64,000 nt of DNA from Saposhnikovia divaricata (taxonomy: Eukaryota > Streptophyta > Magnoliopsida > Apiales > Apiaceae), in NCBI GenBank assembly GCA_036435485.1, contig CM071598.1, positions 226,812,648 through 226,876,647 of the forward strand. Reading direction: 5' to 3'. The notes under the pieces are model-generated. The model was not told the DNA's origin. It did not search any database and was given only the letters and a program-made list of their open reading frames with translations. The number at the start of each line of letters is the position of its first letter. The stretch's first letter is position 1. Both the position numbers and the translations under genes were made by a program. Positions 23,401-37,500 of the stretch are shown here, in pieces.

Positions 23401-25500
23401 TTGTTGAATTTCAATAACCCATAGGAACAAAATATGTAAAAATATCCACAAAATGGTCCGACTCGATTTTTAACAATATCCCGTGTACTAACCCCTTTGA
23501 GGAATATCCAAAAACCCAGTTTTGACTATATCTGCTCCGATTCAGGTCTGAATTGTGTCAAACAAAATTTCGTTGAATTCCAATAACCCATAGGAACAAA
23601 ATATTTAAAAATATCCTTAAAATGGTCGGACTCGATTTTTAACAAGATCCCGTGTACAAACCACTTTGAGGATTATCCGAAAACCGAGTTTCGATCATAT
23701 CAGCTCCGATTCAGGTCTGAATTGCGTCAAATAAAATTTTGTTGAATTTCAATAACCCATAGGAACAAAATATGTAAAAATATCCACAAAATGGTCTGAC
23801 TCGATTTTTAACAATATCCCGTGTACTAACCCCTTTGAGAATTTTCCGAAAACCGAGTTTCGATCATATCAGCTCCGATTCAGGTCTGAATTGCGTCAAA
23901 TAAAATTTCATTGAATTCCAATAACCCATAGGAACAAAATATGTAAAAATATCCACAAAATGGTTCAACCCGATTTTTAACAATATCCCGTGTACTAACA
24001 CCTTTGAGAATTTTCCGAAAACAGAGTTTCGATCATATCAGCTCCGATTCCGGTCCGAACTGCGTCAAATAAAATTTCGTTTAATTCCAATAACCCATAG
24101 GAACAAAATATGTAAAAATATCCACAAAATGGTCTGACTCGATTTTTAACAATATCCCGTGTACTAACCCCTTTGAGGATTATCCAAAAACCGAGTTTTG
24201 ACTATATCAGCTCCGATTCAGGTCTCAATTGTGTCAAATAAAATTTCGTTGAATTCCAATAACCCATAAGAACAAAATATGTAAAAATATCCTTAAAATG
24301 GTCCTATTCGATTTTTAACAATATCCCGTGTACTAACCACTTTGAGGATTATCCGAAAACCGGGTTTCGATCATATCAGCTCCGATTCAGGTCTGAATTG
24401 CGTCAAATAAAATTTTGTTGAATTTCAATAACCCATAGGAACAAAATATGTAAAAATATCCATAAAATGGTCCGACTCAATTTTTAACAATATCCCGTGA
24501 ACTAACCCCTTTGAGAATTTTCCGAAAACCGAGTTTCGATCATATCAGCTCTGATTCAGGTCTGAATTGCGTCAAATAAAATTTCATTGAATTCCAATAA
24601 CCCATAGGAACAAAATATGTAAAAATATCCACAAAATGGTTCGACCCGATTTTTCACAATATCCCGTGTACTAACACCTTCTAGAATTTTCCGAAAACCG
24701 AGTTTCGATCATATCAGCTCCGATTCCGGTCCGAACTGCGTCAAATAAAATTTCCTTGAATTCCAATAACCCATAGGAACAAAATATGTAAAAATATCCA
24801 CAAAATGGTCCGACTCGATTTTTAACAATATCCCGTGTACTAACCCCTTTGAGGAATATCCAAAAACCCAGTTTTGACTATATCAGCTCCGATTCAGGTC
24901 TGAATTGTGTCAAACAAAATTTCGTTGAATTCCAATAACCCATAGGAACAAAATATTTAAAAATATCCTTAAAATGGTCGGACTCGATTTTTAACAAGAT
25001 CCCGTGTACAAACCACTTTGAGGATTATCCGAAAACCGAGTTTCGATCATATCAGCTCCGATTCAGGTCTGAATTGCGTCAAATAAAATTTTGTTGAATT
25101 TCAATAACCCATAGGAACAAAATATGTAAAAATATCCACAAAATGGTCTGACTCGATTTTTAACAATATCCCGTGTACTAACCCCTTTGAGAATTTTCCG
25201 AAAACCGAGTTTCGATCATATCAGCTCCGATTCAGGTCTGAATTGCGTCAAATAAAATTTCATTGAATTCCAATAACCCATAGGAACAAAATATGTAAAA
25301 ATATCCACAAAATGGTTCAACCCGATTTTTAACAATATCCCGTGTACTAACACCTTTGAGAATTTTCCGAAAACAGAGTTTCGATCATATCAGCTCCGAT
25401 TCCGGTCCGAACTGCGTCAAATAAAATTTCGTTTAATTCCAATAACCCATAGGAACAAAATATGTAAAAATATCCACAAAATGGTCCGACTCGATTTTTA
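20430..25500 (+). repeat. 15-monomer tandem higher-order repeat, period 2535 bp
   Basis: Two adjacent copies, roughly 20430-22964 and 22965-25500. Markers at exactly 2535 bp: CCCATATGAATAAAAT (about 20551 and 23086), CGTGAACTAACC (21961 and 24496), and GAAAACAGAG (21479 and 24014; 22831 and 25366). I saw no internal length differences, so the period is exactly 15 x 169. Confidence 0.88.
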
Positions 25501-28192
25501 ACAATATCCCGTGTACTAACCCCTTTGAGGATTATCCAAAAACCGAGTTTTGACTATATCAGCTCCGATTCAGGTCTGAATTGTGTCAAATAAAATTTCG
25601 TTGAATTCCAATAACCCATAATAACAAAATATGTAAAAATATCCTTAAAATGGTCCGATTCGATTTTTAACAATATCCCGTGTACTAACCACTTTGAGGA
25701 TTATCCGAAAACCGAGTTTCGATCATATCAGCTCCGATTCAGGTCTGAATTGCGTCAAATAAAATTTTGTTGAATTTCAATAACCCATAGGAACAAAATA
25801 TGTAAAAATATCCATAAAATGGTCCGACTTAATTTTTAACAATATCCCGTGTACTAACCCCTTTGAGAATTTTCCGAAAACCGAGTTTCGATCATATCAG
25901 CTCCGATTCCGGTCCGAACTGCGTCAAATAAAATTTCCTTGAATTCCAATAACCCATAGGAACAAAATATGTAAAAATATCCACAAAATGGTCCGACTCA
26001 ATTTTTAACAATATCCCGTGTACTAACTCCTTTGAGGAATATCCAAAAACCCAGTTTTGACTATATCAGCTCCGATTCAGGTCTGAATTGTGTCAAACAA
26101 AATTTCGTTGAATTCCAATAACCCATAGGAACAAAATATTTAAAAATATCCTTAAAATGGTCGGACTCGATTTTTAACAAGATCCCGTGTACAAACCACT
26201 TTGAGGATTATCCGAAAACCGAGTTTCGATCATATCAGCTCCGATTCAGGTCTGAATTGCGTCAAATAAAATTTTGTTGAATTTCAATAACCCATAGGAA
26301 CAAAATATGTAAAAATATCCACAAAATGGTCTGACTCGATTTTTAACAATATCCCGTGTACTAACCCCTTTGAGAATTTTCCGAAAACCGAGTTTCGATC
26401 ATATCAGCTCCGATTCAGGTCTGAATTGCGTCAAATAAAATTTCATTGAATTCCAATAACCCATAGGAACAAAATATGTAAAAATATCCACAAAATGGTC
26501 CGACTCGATTTTTAACAATATCCCGTGTACTAACCCCTTTGAGGAATATCCAAAAACCCAGTTTTGACTATATCAGCTCCGATTCAGGTCTGAATTGTGT
26601 CAAACAAAATTTCGTTGAATTCCAATAACCCATAGGAACAAAATATTTAAAAATATCCTTAAAATGGTCGGACTCGATTTTTAACAAGATCCCGTGTACA
26701 AACCACTTTGAGGATTATCCGAAAACCGAGTTTCGATCATATCAGCTCCGATTCAGGTCTGAATTGCGTCAAATAAAATTTTGTTGAATTTCAATAACCC
26801 ATAGGAACAAAATATGTAAAAATATCCACAAAATGGTCTGACTCGATTTTTAACAATATCCCGTGTACTAACCCCTTTGAGAATTTTCCGAAAACCGAGT
26901 TTCGATCATATCAGCTCCGATTCAGGTCTGAATTGCGTCAAATAAAATTTCATTGAATTCCAATAACCCATAGGAACAAAATATGTAAAAATATCCACAA
27001 AATGGTTCAACCCGATTTTTAACAATATCCCGTGTACTAACACCTTTGAGAATTTTCCGAAAACAGAGTTTCGATCATATCAGCTCCGATTCCGGTCCGA
27101 ACTGCGTCAAATAAAATTTCGTTTAATTCCAATAACCCATAGGAACAAAATATGTAAAAATATCCACAAAATGGTCCGACTCGATTTTTAACAATATCCC
27201 GTGTACTAACCCCTTTGAGGATTATCCAAAAACCGAGTTTTGACTATATCAGCTCCGATTCAGGTCTGAATTGTGTCAAATAAAATTTCGTTGAATTCCA
27301 ATAACCCATAATAACAAAATATGTAAAAATATCCTTAAAATGGTCCGATTCGATTTTTAACAATATCCCGTGTACTAACCACTTTGAGGATTATCCGAAA
27401 ACCGAGTTTCGATCATATCAGCTCCGATTCAGGTCTGAATTGCGTCAAATAAAATTTTGTTGAATTTCAATAACCCATAGGAACAAAATATGTAAAAATA
27501 TCCATAAAATGGTCCGACTTAATTTTTAACAATATCCCGTGTACTAACCCCTTTGAGAATTTTCCGAAAACCGAGTTTCGATCATATCAGCTCCGATTCC
27601 GGTCCGAACTGCGTCAAATAAAATTTCCTTGAATTCCAATAACCCATAGGAACAAAATATGTAAAAATATCCACAAAATGGTCCGACTCAATTTTTAACA
27701 ATATCCCGTGTACTAACTCCTTTGAGGAATATCCAAAAACCCAGTTTTGACTATATCAGCTCCGATTCAGGTCTGAATTGTGTCAAACAAAATTTCGTTG
27801 AATTCCAATAACCCATAGGAACAAAATATTTAAAAATATCCTTAAAATGGTCGGACTCGATTTTTAACAAGATCCCGTGTACAAACCACTTTGAGGATTA
27901 TCCGAAAACCGAGTTTCGATCATATCAGCTCCGATTCAGGTCTGAATTGCGTCAAATAAAATTTTGTTGAATTTCAATAACCCATAGGAACAAAATATGT
28001 AAAAATATCCACAAAATGGTCTGACTCGATTTTTAACAATATCCCGTGTACTAACCCCTTTGAGAATTTTCCGAAAACCGAGTTTCGATCATATCAGCTC
28101 CGATTCAGGTCTGAATTGCGTCAAATAAAATTTCATTGAATTCCAATAACCCATAGGAACAAAATATGTAAAAATATCCACAAAATGGTTCA
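24813..28192 (+). repeat. Ten-monomer tandem higher-order repeat, period 1690 bp
   Basis: Copies run 24813-26502 and 26503-28192, exactly ten monomers each. Monomer order in both is D, A, B, C (with GAAAACAGAG), D' (CCATAATAAC), A, C (start GACTTAATTTTT), D (CTAACTCCTTTG), A, B. The marker TACTAACTCC is at 26021 and 27711. The two copies looked almost identical on reading. This block overlaps the right copy of the 2535-bp repeat, so it expanded after or together with it. Confidence 0.88.
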
Positions 28193-31100
28193 ATCCGATT
28201 TTTAAAAATATCCCGTGTACTAGCACCTTTGAGAATTTTCCGAAAACCGAGTTTCGATCATATCAGCTCCGATTCCGGTCCGAACTGCGTCAAATAAAAT
28301 TTCGTTGAATTCCAATAACCCATAGGAACAAAATATGTAAAAATATCCACAAAATGGTCCGACTCGATTTTTAACAATATCCCGTGTACTAACCCCTTTG
28401 AGGATTATCCAAAAACCGAGTTTTGACTATATCAGCTCCGATTCAGGTCTGAATTGTGTCAAATAAAATTTCGTTGAATTCCAATAACCCATAATAACAA
28501 AATATGTAAAAATATCCTTAAAATGGTCCGATTCGATTTTTAACAATATCCCGTGTACTAACCACTTTGAGGATTATCCGAAAACCGAGTTTCGATCATA
28601 TCAGCTCCGATTCAGGTCTGAATTGCGTCAAATAAAATTTTGTTGAATTTCAATAACCCATAGGAACAAAATATGTAAAAATATCCATAAAATGGTCCGA
28701 CTCAATTTTTAACAATATCCCGTGTACTAACCCCTTTGAGAATTTTCCGAAAACCGAGTTTCGATCATATCAGCTCCGATTCAGGTCTGAATTGTGTCAA
28801 ATAAAATTTCATTGAATTCCAATAACCCATAGGAACGAAATATGTAAAATTATCCACAAAATGGTTCGACCCGATTTTTCACAATATCCCGTGTACTAAC
28901 ACCTTTGAGAATTTTCCGAAAACCGAGTTTCGATCATATCAGCTCCGATTCCGGTCCGAACTGCGTCAAATAAAATTTCCTTGAATTCCAATAACCCATA
29001 GGAACAAAATATGTAAAAATATCCACAAAATGTTCTGACTCGATTTTTAACAATATCCCGTGTACTAACCCCTTTGAGGAATATCCAAAAACCCAGTTTT
29101 GACTATATCAGCTCCGATTCAGGTCTGAATTGCGTCAAATAAAATTTAATTGAATTCCAATAACCCATAGGAACAAAATATGTAAAAATATCCACAAAAT
29201 GGTTCAACCCGATTTTTAAAAATATCCCGTGTACTAACACCTTTGAGAATTTTCCGAAAACCGAGTTTCGATCATATCAGCTCCTATTCCGGTCCGAACT
29301 GCTTCAAATAAAATTTCGTTGAATTCCAATAACCCATAGGAACAAAATATGTAAAAATATCCACAAAATGGTCTGACTCGATTTTTAACAATATCCCGTG
29401 TACTAACCCCTTTGAGGATTATCCAAAAACCGAGTTTTGACTATATCAGCTCCGATTCAGGTCTCAATTGTGTCAAATAAAATTTCGTTGAATTCCAATA
29501 ACCCATAAGAACAAAATATGTAAAAATATCCTTAAAATGGTCCTATTCGATTTTTAACAATATCCCGTGTACTAACCACTTTGAGGATTATCCGAAAACC
29601 GGGTTTCGATCATATCAGCTCCGATTCAGGTCTGAATTGCGTCAAATAAAATTTTGTTGAATTTCAATAACCCATAGGAACAAAATATTTAAAAATATCC
29701 ACAAAATTGTCCGACTCAATTTTTAACAATATCCCGTGTACTAACCCCTTTGAGAATTTTCTGAAAACCGAGTTTCGATCATATCAGCTCCGATTCAGGT
29801 CTGAATTGCGTCAAATAAAATTTTGTTGAATTTCAATAACCCATAGGAACAAAATATGTAAAAATATCCACAAAATGGTTCGACCCGATTTTTAACAATA
29901 TCCCGTGTACTAACACCTTTGAGAATTTTCCGAAAACCGAGTTTCGATCATATCAGCTCCGATTCCGGTCCGAACTGCGTCAAATAAAATTTCGTTGAAT
30001 TCCAATAACCCATAGGAACAAAATAAGTAAAAATATCCACAAAATGGTCCGACTCGATTTTTAACAATATCCCGTGTACTAACCCCTTTGAGGATTATCC
30101 AAAAACCGAGTTTTGACTATATCAGCTCCGATTCAGGTCTGAATTGTGTCAAATAAAATTTCGTTGAATTCCAATAACCCATAAGAACAAAATATGTAAA
30201 AATATCCTTAAAATGGTCCTATTCGATTTTTAACAATATCCCGTGTACTAACCACTTTGAGGATTATCCGAAAACCGGGTTTCGATCATATCAGCTCCGA
30301 TTCAGGTCTGAATTGCGTCAAATAAAATTTTGTTGAATTTCAATAACCCATAGGAACAAAATATGTAAAAATATCCACAAAATTGTCCGACTCAATTTTT
30401 AACAATATCCCGTGTACTAACCCCTTTGAGAATTTTCCGAAAACCGAGTTTCGATCATATCAGCTCCGATTCCGGTCCGAACTGCGTCAAATAAAATTTC
30501 CTTGAATTCCAATAACCCATAGGAACAAAATATGTAAAAATATCCACAAAATGGTCCGACTCGATTTTTAACAATATCCCGTGTACTAACCCCTTTGAGG
30601 AATATCCAAAAACCCAGTTTTGACTATATCAGCTCCGATTCAGGTCTGAATTGTGTCAAACAAAATTTCGTTGAATTCCAATAACCCATAGGAACAAAAT
30701 ATTTAAAAATATCCTTAAAATGGTCGGACTCGATTTTTAACAATATCCCGTGTACAAACCACTTTGAGGATTATCCGAAAACCGAGTTTCGATCATATCA
30801 GCTCCGATTCAGGTCTGAATTGCGTCAAATAAAATTTTGTTGAATTTCAATAACCCATAGGAACAAAATATGTAAAAATATCCACAAAATGGTCTGACTC
30901 GATTTTTAACAATATCCCGTGTACTAACCCCTTTGAGAATTTTCCGAAAACCGAGTTTCGATCATATCAGCTCCGATTCAGGTCTGAATTGCGTCAAATA
31001 AAATTTCATTGAATTCCAATAACCCATAGGAACAAAATATGTAAAAATATCCACAAAATGGTTCAACCCGATTTTTAAAAATATCCCGTGTACTAGCACC

Positions 31101-33340
31101 TTTGAGAATTTTCCGAAAACCGAGTTTCGATCATATCAGCTCCGATTCCGGTCCGAACTGCGTCAAATAAAATTTCGTTGAATTCCAATAACCCATAGGA
31201 ACAAAATATGTAAAAATATCCACAAAATGGTCCGACTCGATTTTTAATAATATCCCGTGTACTAACCCCTTTGAGGATTATCCAAAAACCGAGTTTTGAC
31301 TATATCAGCTCCGATTCAGGTCTGAATTGTGTCAAATAAAATTTCGTTGAATTCCAATAACCCATAATAACAAAATATGTAAAAATATCCTTAAAATGGT
31401 CCGATTCGATTTTTAACAATATCCCGTGTACTAACCACTTTGAGGATTATCCGAAAACCGAGTTTCGATCATATCAGCTCCGATTCAGGTCTGAATTGCG
31501 TCAAATAAAATTTTGTTGAATTTCAATAACCCATAGGAACAAAATATGTAAAAATATCCATAAAATGGTCCGACTCAATTTTTAACAATATCCCGTGTAC
31601 TAACCCCTTTGAGAATTTTCCGAAAACCGAGTTTCGATCATATCAGCTCCGATTCAGGTCTGAATTGCGTCAAATAAAATTTCATTGAATTCCAATAACC
31701 CATAGGAACGAAATATGTAAAATTATCCACAAAATGGTTCGACCCGATTTTTCACAATATCCCGTGTACTAACACCTTTGAGAATTTTCCGAAAACCGAG
31801 TTTCGATCATATCAGCTCCGATTCCGGTCCGAACTGCGTCAAATAAAATTTCCTTGAATTCCAATAACCCATAGGAACAAAATATGTAAAAATATCCACA
31901 AAATGTTCTGACTCGATTTTTAACAATATCCCGTGTACTAACCCCTTTGAGGAATATCCAAAAACCCAGTTTTGACTATATCAGCTCCGATTCAGGTCTG
32001 AATTGCGTCAAATAAAATTTCATTGAATTCCAATAACCCATAGGAACAAAATATGTAAAAATATCCACAAAATGGTTCAACCCGATTTTTAAAAATATCC
32101 CGTGTACTAACACCTTTGAGAATTTTCCGAAAACCGAGTTTCGATCATATCAGCTCCTATTCCGGTCCGAACTGCTTCAAATAAAATTTCGTTGAATTCC
32201 AATAACCCATAGGAACAAAATATGTAAAAATATCCACAAAATGGTCTGACTCGATTTTTAACAATATCCCGTGTACTAACCCCTTTGAGGATTATCCAAA
32301 AACCGAGTTTTGACTATATCAGCTCCGATTCAGGTCTCAATTGTGTCAAATAAAATTTCGTTGAATTCCAATAACCCATAAGAACAAAATATGTAAAAAT
32401 ATCCTTAAAATGGTCCTATTCGATTTTTAACAATATCCCGTGTACTAACCACTTTGAGGATTATCCGAAAACCGGGTTTCGATCATATCAGCTCCGATTC
32501 AGGTCTGAATTGCGTCAAATAAAATTTTGTTGAATTTCAATAACCCATAGGAACAAAATATGTAAAAATATCCACAAAATTGTCCGACTCAATTTTTAAC
32601 AATATCCCGTGTACTAACCCCTTTGAGAATTTTCCGAAAACCGAGTTTCGATCATATCAGCTCCGATTCAGGTCTGAATTGCGTCAAATAAAATTTTGTT
32701 GAATTTCAATAACCCATAGGAACAAAATATGTAAAAATATCCACAAAATGGTTCGACCCGATTTTTAACAATATCCCGTGTACTAACACCTTTGAGAATT
32801 TTCCGAAAACCGAGTTTCGATCATATCAGCTCCGATTCCGGTCCGAACTGCGTCAAATAAAATTTCGTTGAATTCCAATAACCCATAGGAACAAAATATG
32901 TAAAAATATCCACAAAATGGTCCGACTCGATTTTTAACAATATCCCGTGTACTAACCCCTTTGAGGATTATCCAAAAACCGAGTTTTGACTATATCAGCT
33001 CCGATTCAGGTCTGAATTGTGTCAAATAAAATTTCGTTGAATTCCAATAACCCATAAGAACAAAATATGTAAAAATATTCTTAAAATGGTCCTATTCGAT
33101 TTTTAACAATATCCCGTGTACTAACCACTTTGAGGATTATCCGAAAACCGAGTTTCGATCATATCAGCTCCGATTCAGGTCTGAATTGCGTCAAATAAAA
33201 TTTTGTTGAATTTCAATAACCCATAGGAACAAAATATGTAAAAATATCCACAAAATTGTCCGACTCAATTTTTAACAATATCCCGTGTACTAACCCCTTT
33301 GAGAATTTTCCGAAAACCGAGTTTCGATCATATCAGCTCC
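27178..33340 (+). repeat. 17-monomer tandem higher-order repeat, period 2873 bp
   Basis: Copies run roughly 27178-30050 and 30051 to about 33340. Markers at offset 2873: AGGAACGAAATATG (28831 and 31704), CTCCTATTCCGGTCCG followed by CTGCTTC (29281 and 32154), and GTACTAGCACC (about 28209 and 31082). The outer parts match less well than the core (about 27850-30230), with differences such as AAGATCC against AATATCC, so edges are approximate. Confidence 0.8.
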
Positions 33341-34524
33341 GATTCAGGTCTGAATTGCGTCAAATAAAATTTAATTGAATTACAATAACCCATAGGAACA
33401 AAATATGTAAAAATATCCATAAAATGGTCCGACTCAATTTTTAACAATATCCCGTGTACTAACCCCTTTGAGAATTTTCCGAAAACCGAGTTTCGATCAT
33501 ATCAGCTCCGATTCCGGTCCGAACTGCGTCAAATAAAATTTCCTTGAATTCCAATAACCCATAGGAACAAAATATGTAAAAATATCCACAAAATGGTCCG
33601 ACTCGATTTTTAACAATATCCCGTGTACTAACCCCTTTGAGGAATATCCAAAAACCCAGTTTTGACTATATCAGCTCCGATTCAGGTCTGAATTGTGTCA
33701 AACAAAATTTCGTTGAATTCCAATAACCCATAGGAACAAAATATTTAAAAATATCCTTAAAATGGTCGGACTCGATTTTTAACAAGATCCCGTGTACAAA
33801 CCACTTTGAGGATTATCCGAAAACCGAGTTTCGATCATATCAGCTCCGATTCAGGTCTGAATTGCGTCAAATAAAATTTTGTTGAATTTCAATAACCCAT
33901 AGGAACAAAATATGTAAAAATATCCACAAAATGGTCTGACTCGATTTTTAACAATATCCCGTGTACTAACCCCTTTGAGAATTTTCCGAAAACCGAGTTT
34001 CGATCATATCAGCTCCGATTCAGGTCTGAATTGCGTCAAATAAAATTTCATTGAATTCCAATAACCCATAGGAACAAAATATGTAAAAATATCCACAAAA
34101 TGGTTCAACCCGATTTTTAACAATATCCCGTGTACTAACACCTTTGAGAATTTTCCGAAAACCGAGTTTCGATCATATCAGCTCCGATTCCGGTCCGAAC
34201 TGCGTCAAATAAAATTTCGTTGAATTCCAATAACCCATAGGAACAAAATATGTAAAAATATCCACAAAATGGTCCGACTCGATTTTTAACAATATCCCGT
34301 GTACTAACCCCTTTGAGGATTATCCAAAAACCGAGTTTTGACTATATCAGCTCCGATTCAGGTCTGAATTGTGTCAAATAAAATTTCGTTGAATTCCAAT
34401 AACCCATAATAACAAAATATGTAAAAATATCCTTAAAATGGTCCGATTCGATTTTTAACAATATCCCGTGTACTAACCACTTTGAGGATTATCCGAAAAC
34501 CGAGTTTCGATCATATCAGCTCCG

Positions 34525-37500
34525 ATTTAGGTCTGAATTGCGTCAAATAAAATTTCATTGAATTCCAATAACCCATAGGAACAAAATATGTAAAAATATC
34601 CACAAAATGGTTCGACCCGATTTTTCACAATATCCCGTGTACTAACACCTTTGAGAATTTTCCGAAAACCGAGTTTCGATCATATCAGCTCCGATTCCGG
34701 TCCGAACTGCGTCAAATAAAATTTTCTTGAATTCCAATAACCCATAGGAACAAAATATGTAAAAATATCCACAAAATGTTCTGACTCGTTTTTTAACAAT
34801 ATCCCGTGTACTAACCCCTTTGAGGAATATCCAAAAACCCAGTTTTGACTATATCAGCTCCGATTCAGGTCTGAATTGCGTCAAATAAAATTTCATTGAA
34901 TTCCAATAACCCATAGGAACAAAATATGTAAAAATATCCACAAAATGGTTCAACCCGATTTTTAACAATATCCCGTGTACTAAAACCTTTGAGAATTTTC
35001 CGAAAACCGAGTTTCGATCATATCAGCTCCTATTCCGGTCCGAACTGCTTCAAATAAAATTTCGTTGAATTCCAATAACCCGTAGGAACAAAATATGTAA
35101 AAATATCCACAAAATGGTCTGACTCGATTTTTAACAATATCCCGTGTACTAACCCCTTTGAGGATTATCCAAAAACCGAGTTTTGACTATATCAGCTCCG
35201 ATTCAGGTCTCAATTGTGTCAAATAAAATTTCGTTGAATTCCAATAACCCATAAGAACAAAATATGTAAAAATATCCTTAAAATGGTCCTATTCAATTTT
35301 TAACAATATCCCGTGTACTAACCACTTTGAGGATTATCCGAAAACCGGGTTTCGATCATATCAGCTCCGATTCACGTCTGAATTGCGTCAAATAAAATTT
35401 TGTTGAATTTCAATCACCCATAGGAACAAAATATGTAAAAATATCCACAAAATTGTCCGACTCAATTTTTAACAATATCCCGTGTACTAACCCCTTTGAG
35501 AATTTTCCGAAAACCGAGTTTCGATCATATCAGCTCCGATTCAGGTCTGAATTGCGTCAAATAAAATTTTGTTGAATTTCAATAACCAATAGGAACAAAA
35601 TATGTAAAAATATCCACAAAATGGTCCGACTCGATTTTTAACAATATCCCGTGTACTAACCCCTTTGAGAATTTTCCAAAAACCGAGTTTCGATCATATC
35701 AGCTCCGATTCAGGTCTGAATTACGTCAAATAAAATTTCATTGAATTCCAATAACCCATAGGAACAAAATATGTAAAAATATCCACAAAATGGTTCGACC
35801 CGATTTTTAACAATATCCCGTGTACTAACACCTTTGAGAATTTTCCGAAAACCGAGTTTCGATCATATCAGCTCCGATTCCGGTCCGAACTGCCTCAAAT
35901 AAAATTTCGTTGAATTCCAATAACCCATAGGAACAAAATATGTAAAAATATCCACAAAATGGTCCGACTCGATTTTTAACAATATCCCGTGTACTAACCC
36001 CTTTGAGGATTATCCAAAAACCGAGTTTTGACTATATCAGCTCCGATTCAGGTCTGAATTGTGTCAAATAAAATTTCGTTGAATTCCAATAACCCATAAG
36101 AACAAAATATGTAAAAATATCCTTAAAATGGTCCTATTCGATTTTTAACAATATCCCGTGTACTAACCACTTTGAGGATTATCCGAAAACCGAGTTTCGA
36201 TCATATCAGCTCCGATTCAGGTCTGAATTGCGTCAAATAAAATTTTGTTGAATTTCAATAACCCATAGGAACAAAATATGTAAAAATATCCACAAAATTG
36301 TCCGACTCAATTTTTAACAATATCCCGTGTACTAACCCCTTTGAGAATTTTCCGAAAACCGAGTTTCGATCATATCAGCTCCGATTCAGGTCTGAATTGC
36401 GTCAAATAAAATTTCATTGAATTCCAATAACCCATAGGAACAAAATATGTAAAAATATCCACAAAATGGTTCGACCCAATTTTTAACAATATCCCGTGTA
36501 CTAACACCTTTGAGAATTTTCCGAAAACCGAGTTTCGATCATATCAGCTCCGATTCCGGTCCGAACTGCGTCAAATAAAATTTCCTTGAATTCCAATAAC
36601 CCATAGGAACAAAATATGTAAAAATATCCACAAAATGGTCCGACTCGATTTTTAACAATATCCCGTGTACTAACCCCTTTGAGGATTATCCAAAAACCGA
36701 GTTTTGACTATATCAGCTCCGATTCAGGTCTGAATTGTGTCAAATAAAATTTCGTTGAATTCCAATAACCCATAAGAACAAAATATGTAAAAATATCCTT
36801 AAAATGGTCCGATTCGATTTTTAACAATATCCCGTGTACTAACCACTTTGAGGATTATCCAAAAACCGAGTTTTGACTATATCAGCTCCGATTCAGGTCT
36901 GAATTGTGTCAAATAAAATTTCGTTGAATTCCAATAACCCATAGGAACAAAATATTTAAAAACATACTTAAAATGGTCGGACTCGATTTTTAACAATATC
37001 CCGTGTACAAACCACTTTGAGGATTATCCGAAAACAGAGTTTCGATCATATCATCTCCGATTCAGGTCTGAATTGCGTCAAATAAAATTTCATTGAATTC
37101 CAATAACCCATAGGAACAAAATATGTAAAAATATCCACAAAATGGTTCGACCCGATTTTTCACAATATCCCGTGTACTAACACCTTTGAGAATTTTCCGA
37201 AAACCGAGTTTCGATCATATCAGCTCCGATTCCGGTCCGAACTGCGTCAAATAAAATTTTCTTGAATTCCAATAACCCATAGGAACAAAATATGTAAAAA
37301 TATCCACAAAATGTTCTGACTCGTTTTTTAACAATATCCCGTGTACTAACCCCTTTGAGGAATATCCAAAAACCCAGTTTTGACTATATCAGCTCCGATT
37401 CAGGTCTGAATTGCGTCAAATAAAATTTCATTGAATTCCAATAACCCATAGGAACAAAATATGTAAAAATATCCACAAAATGGTTCAACCCGATTTTTAA

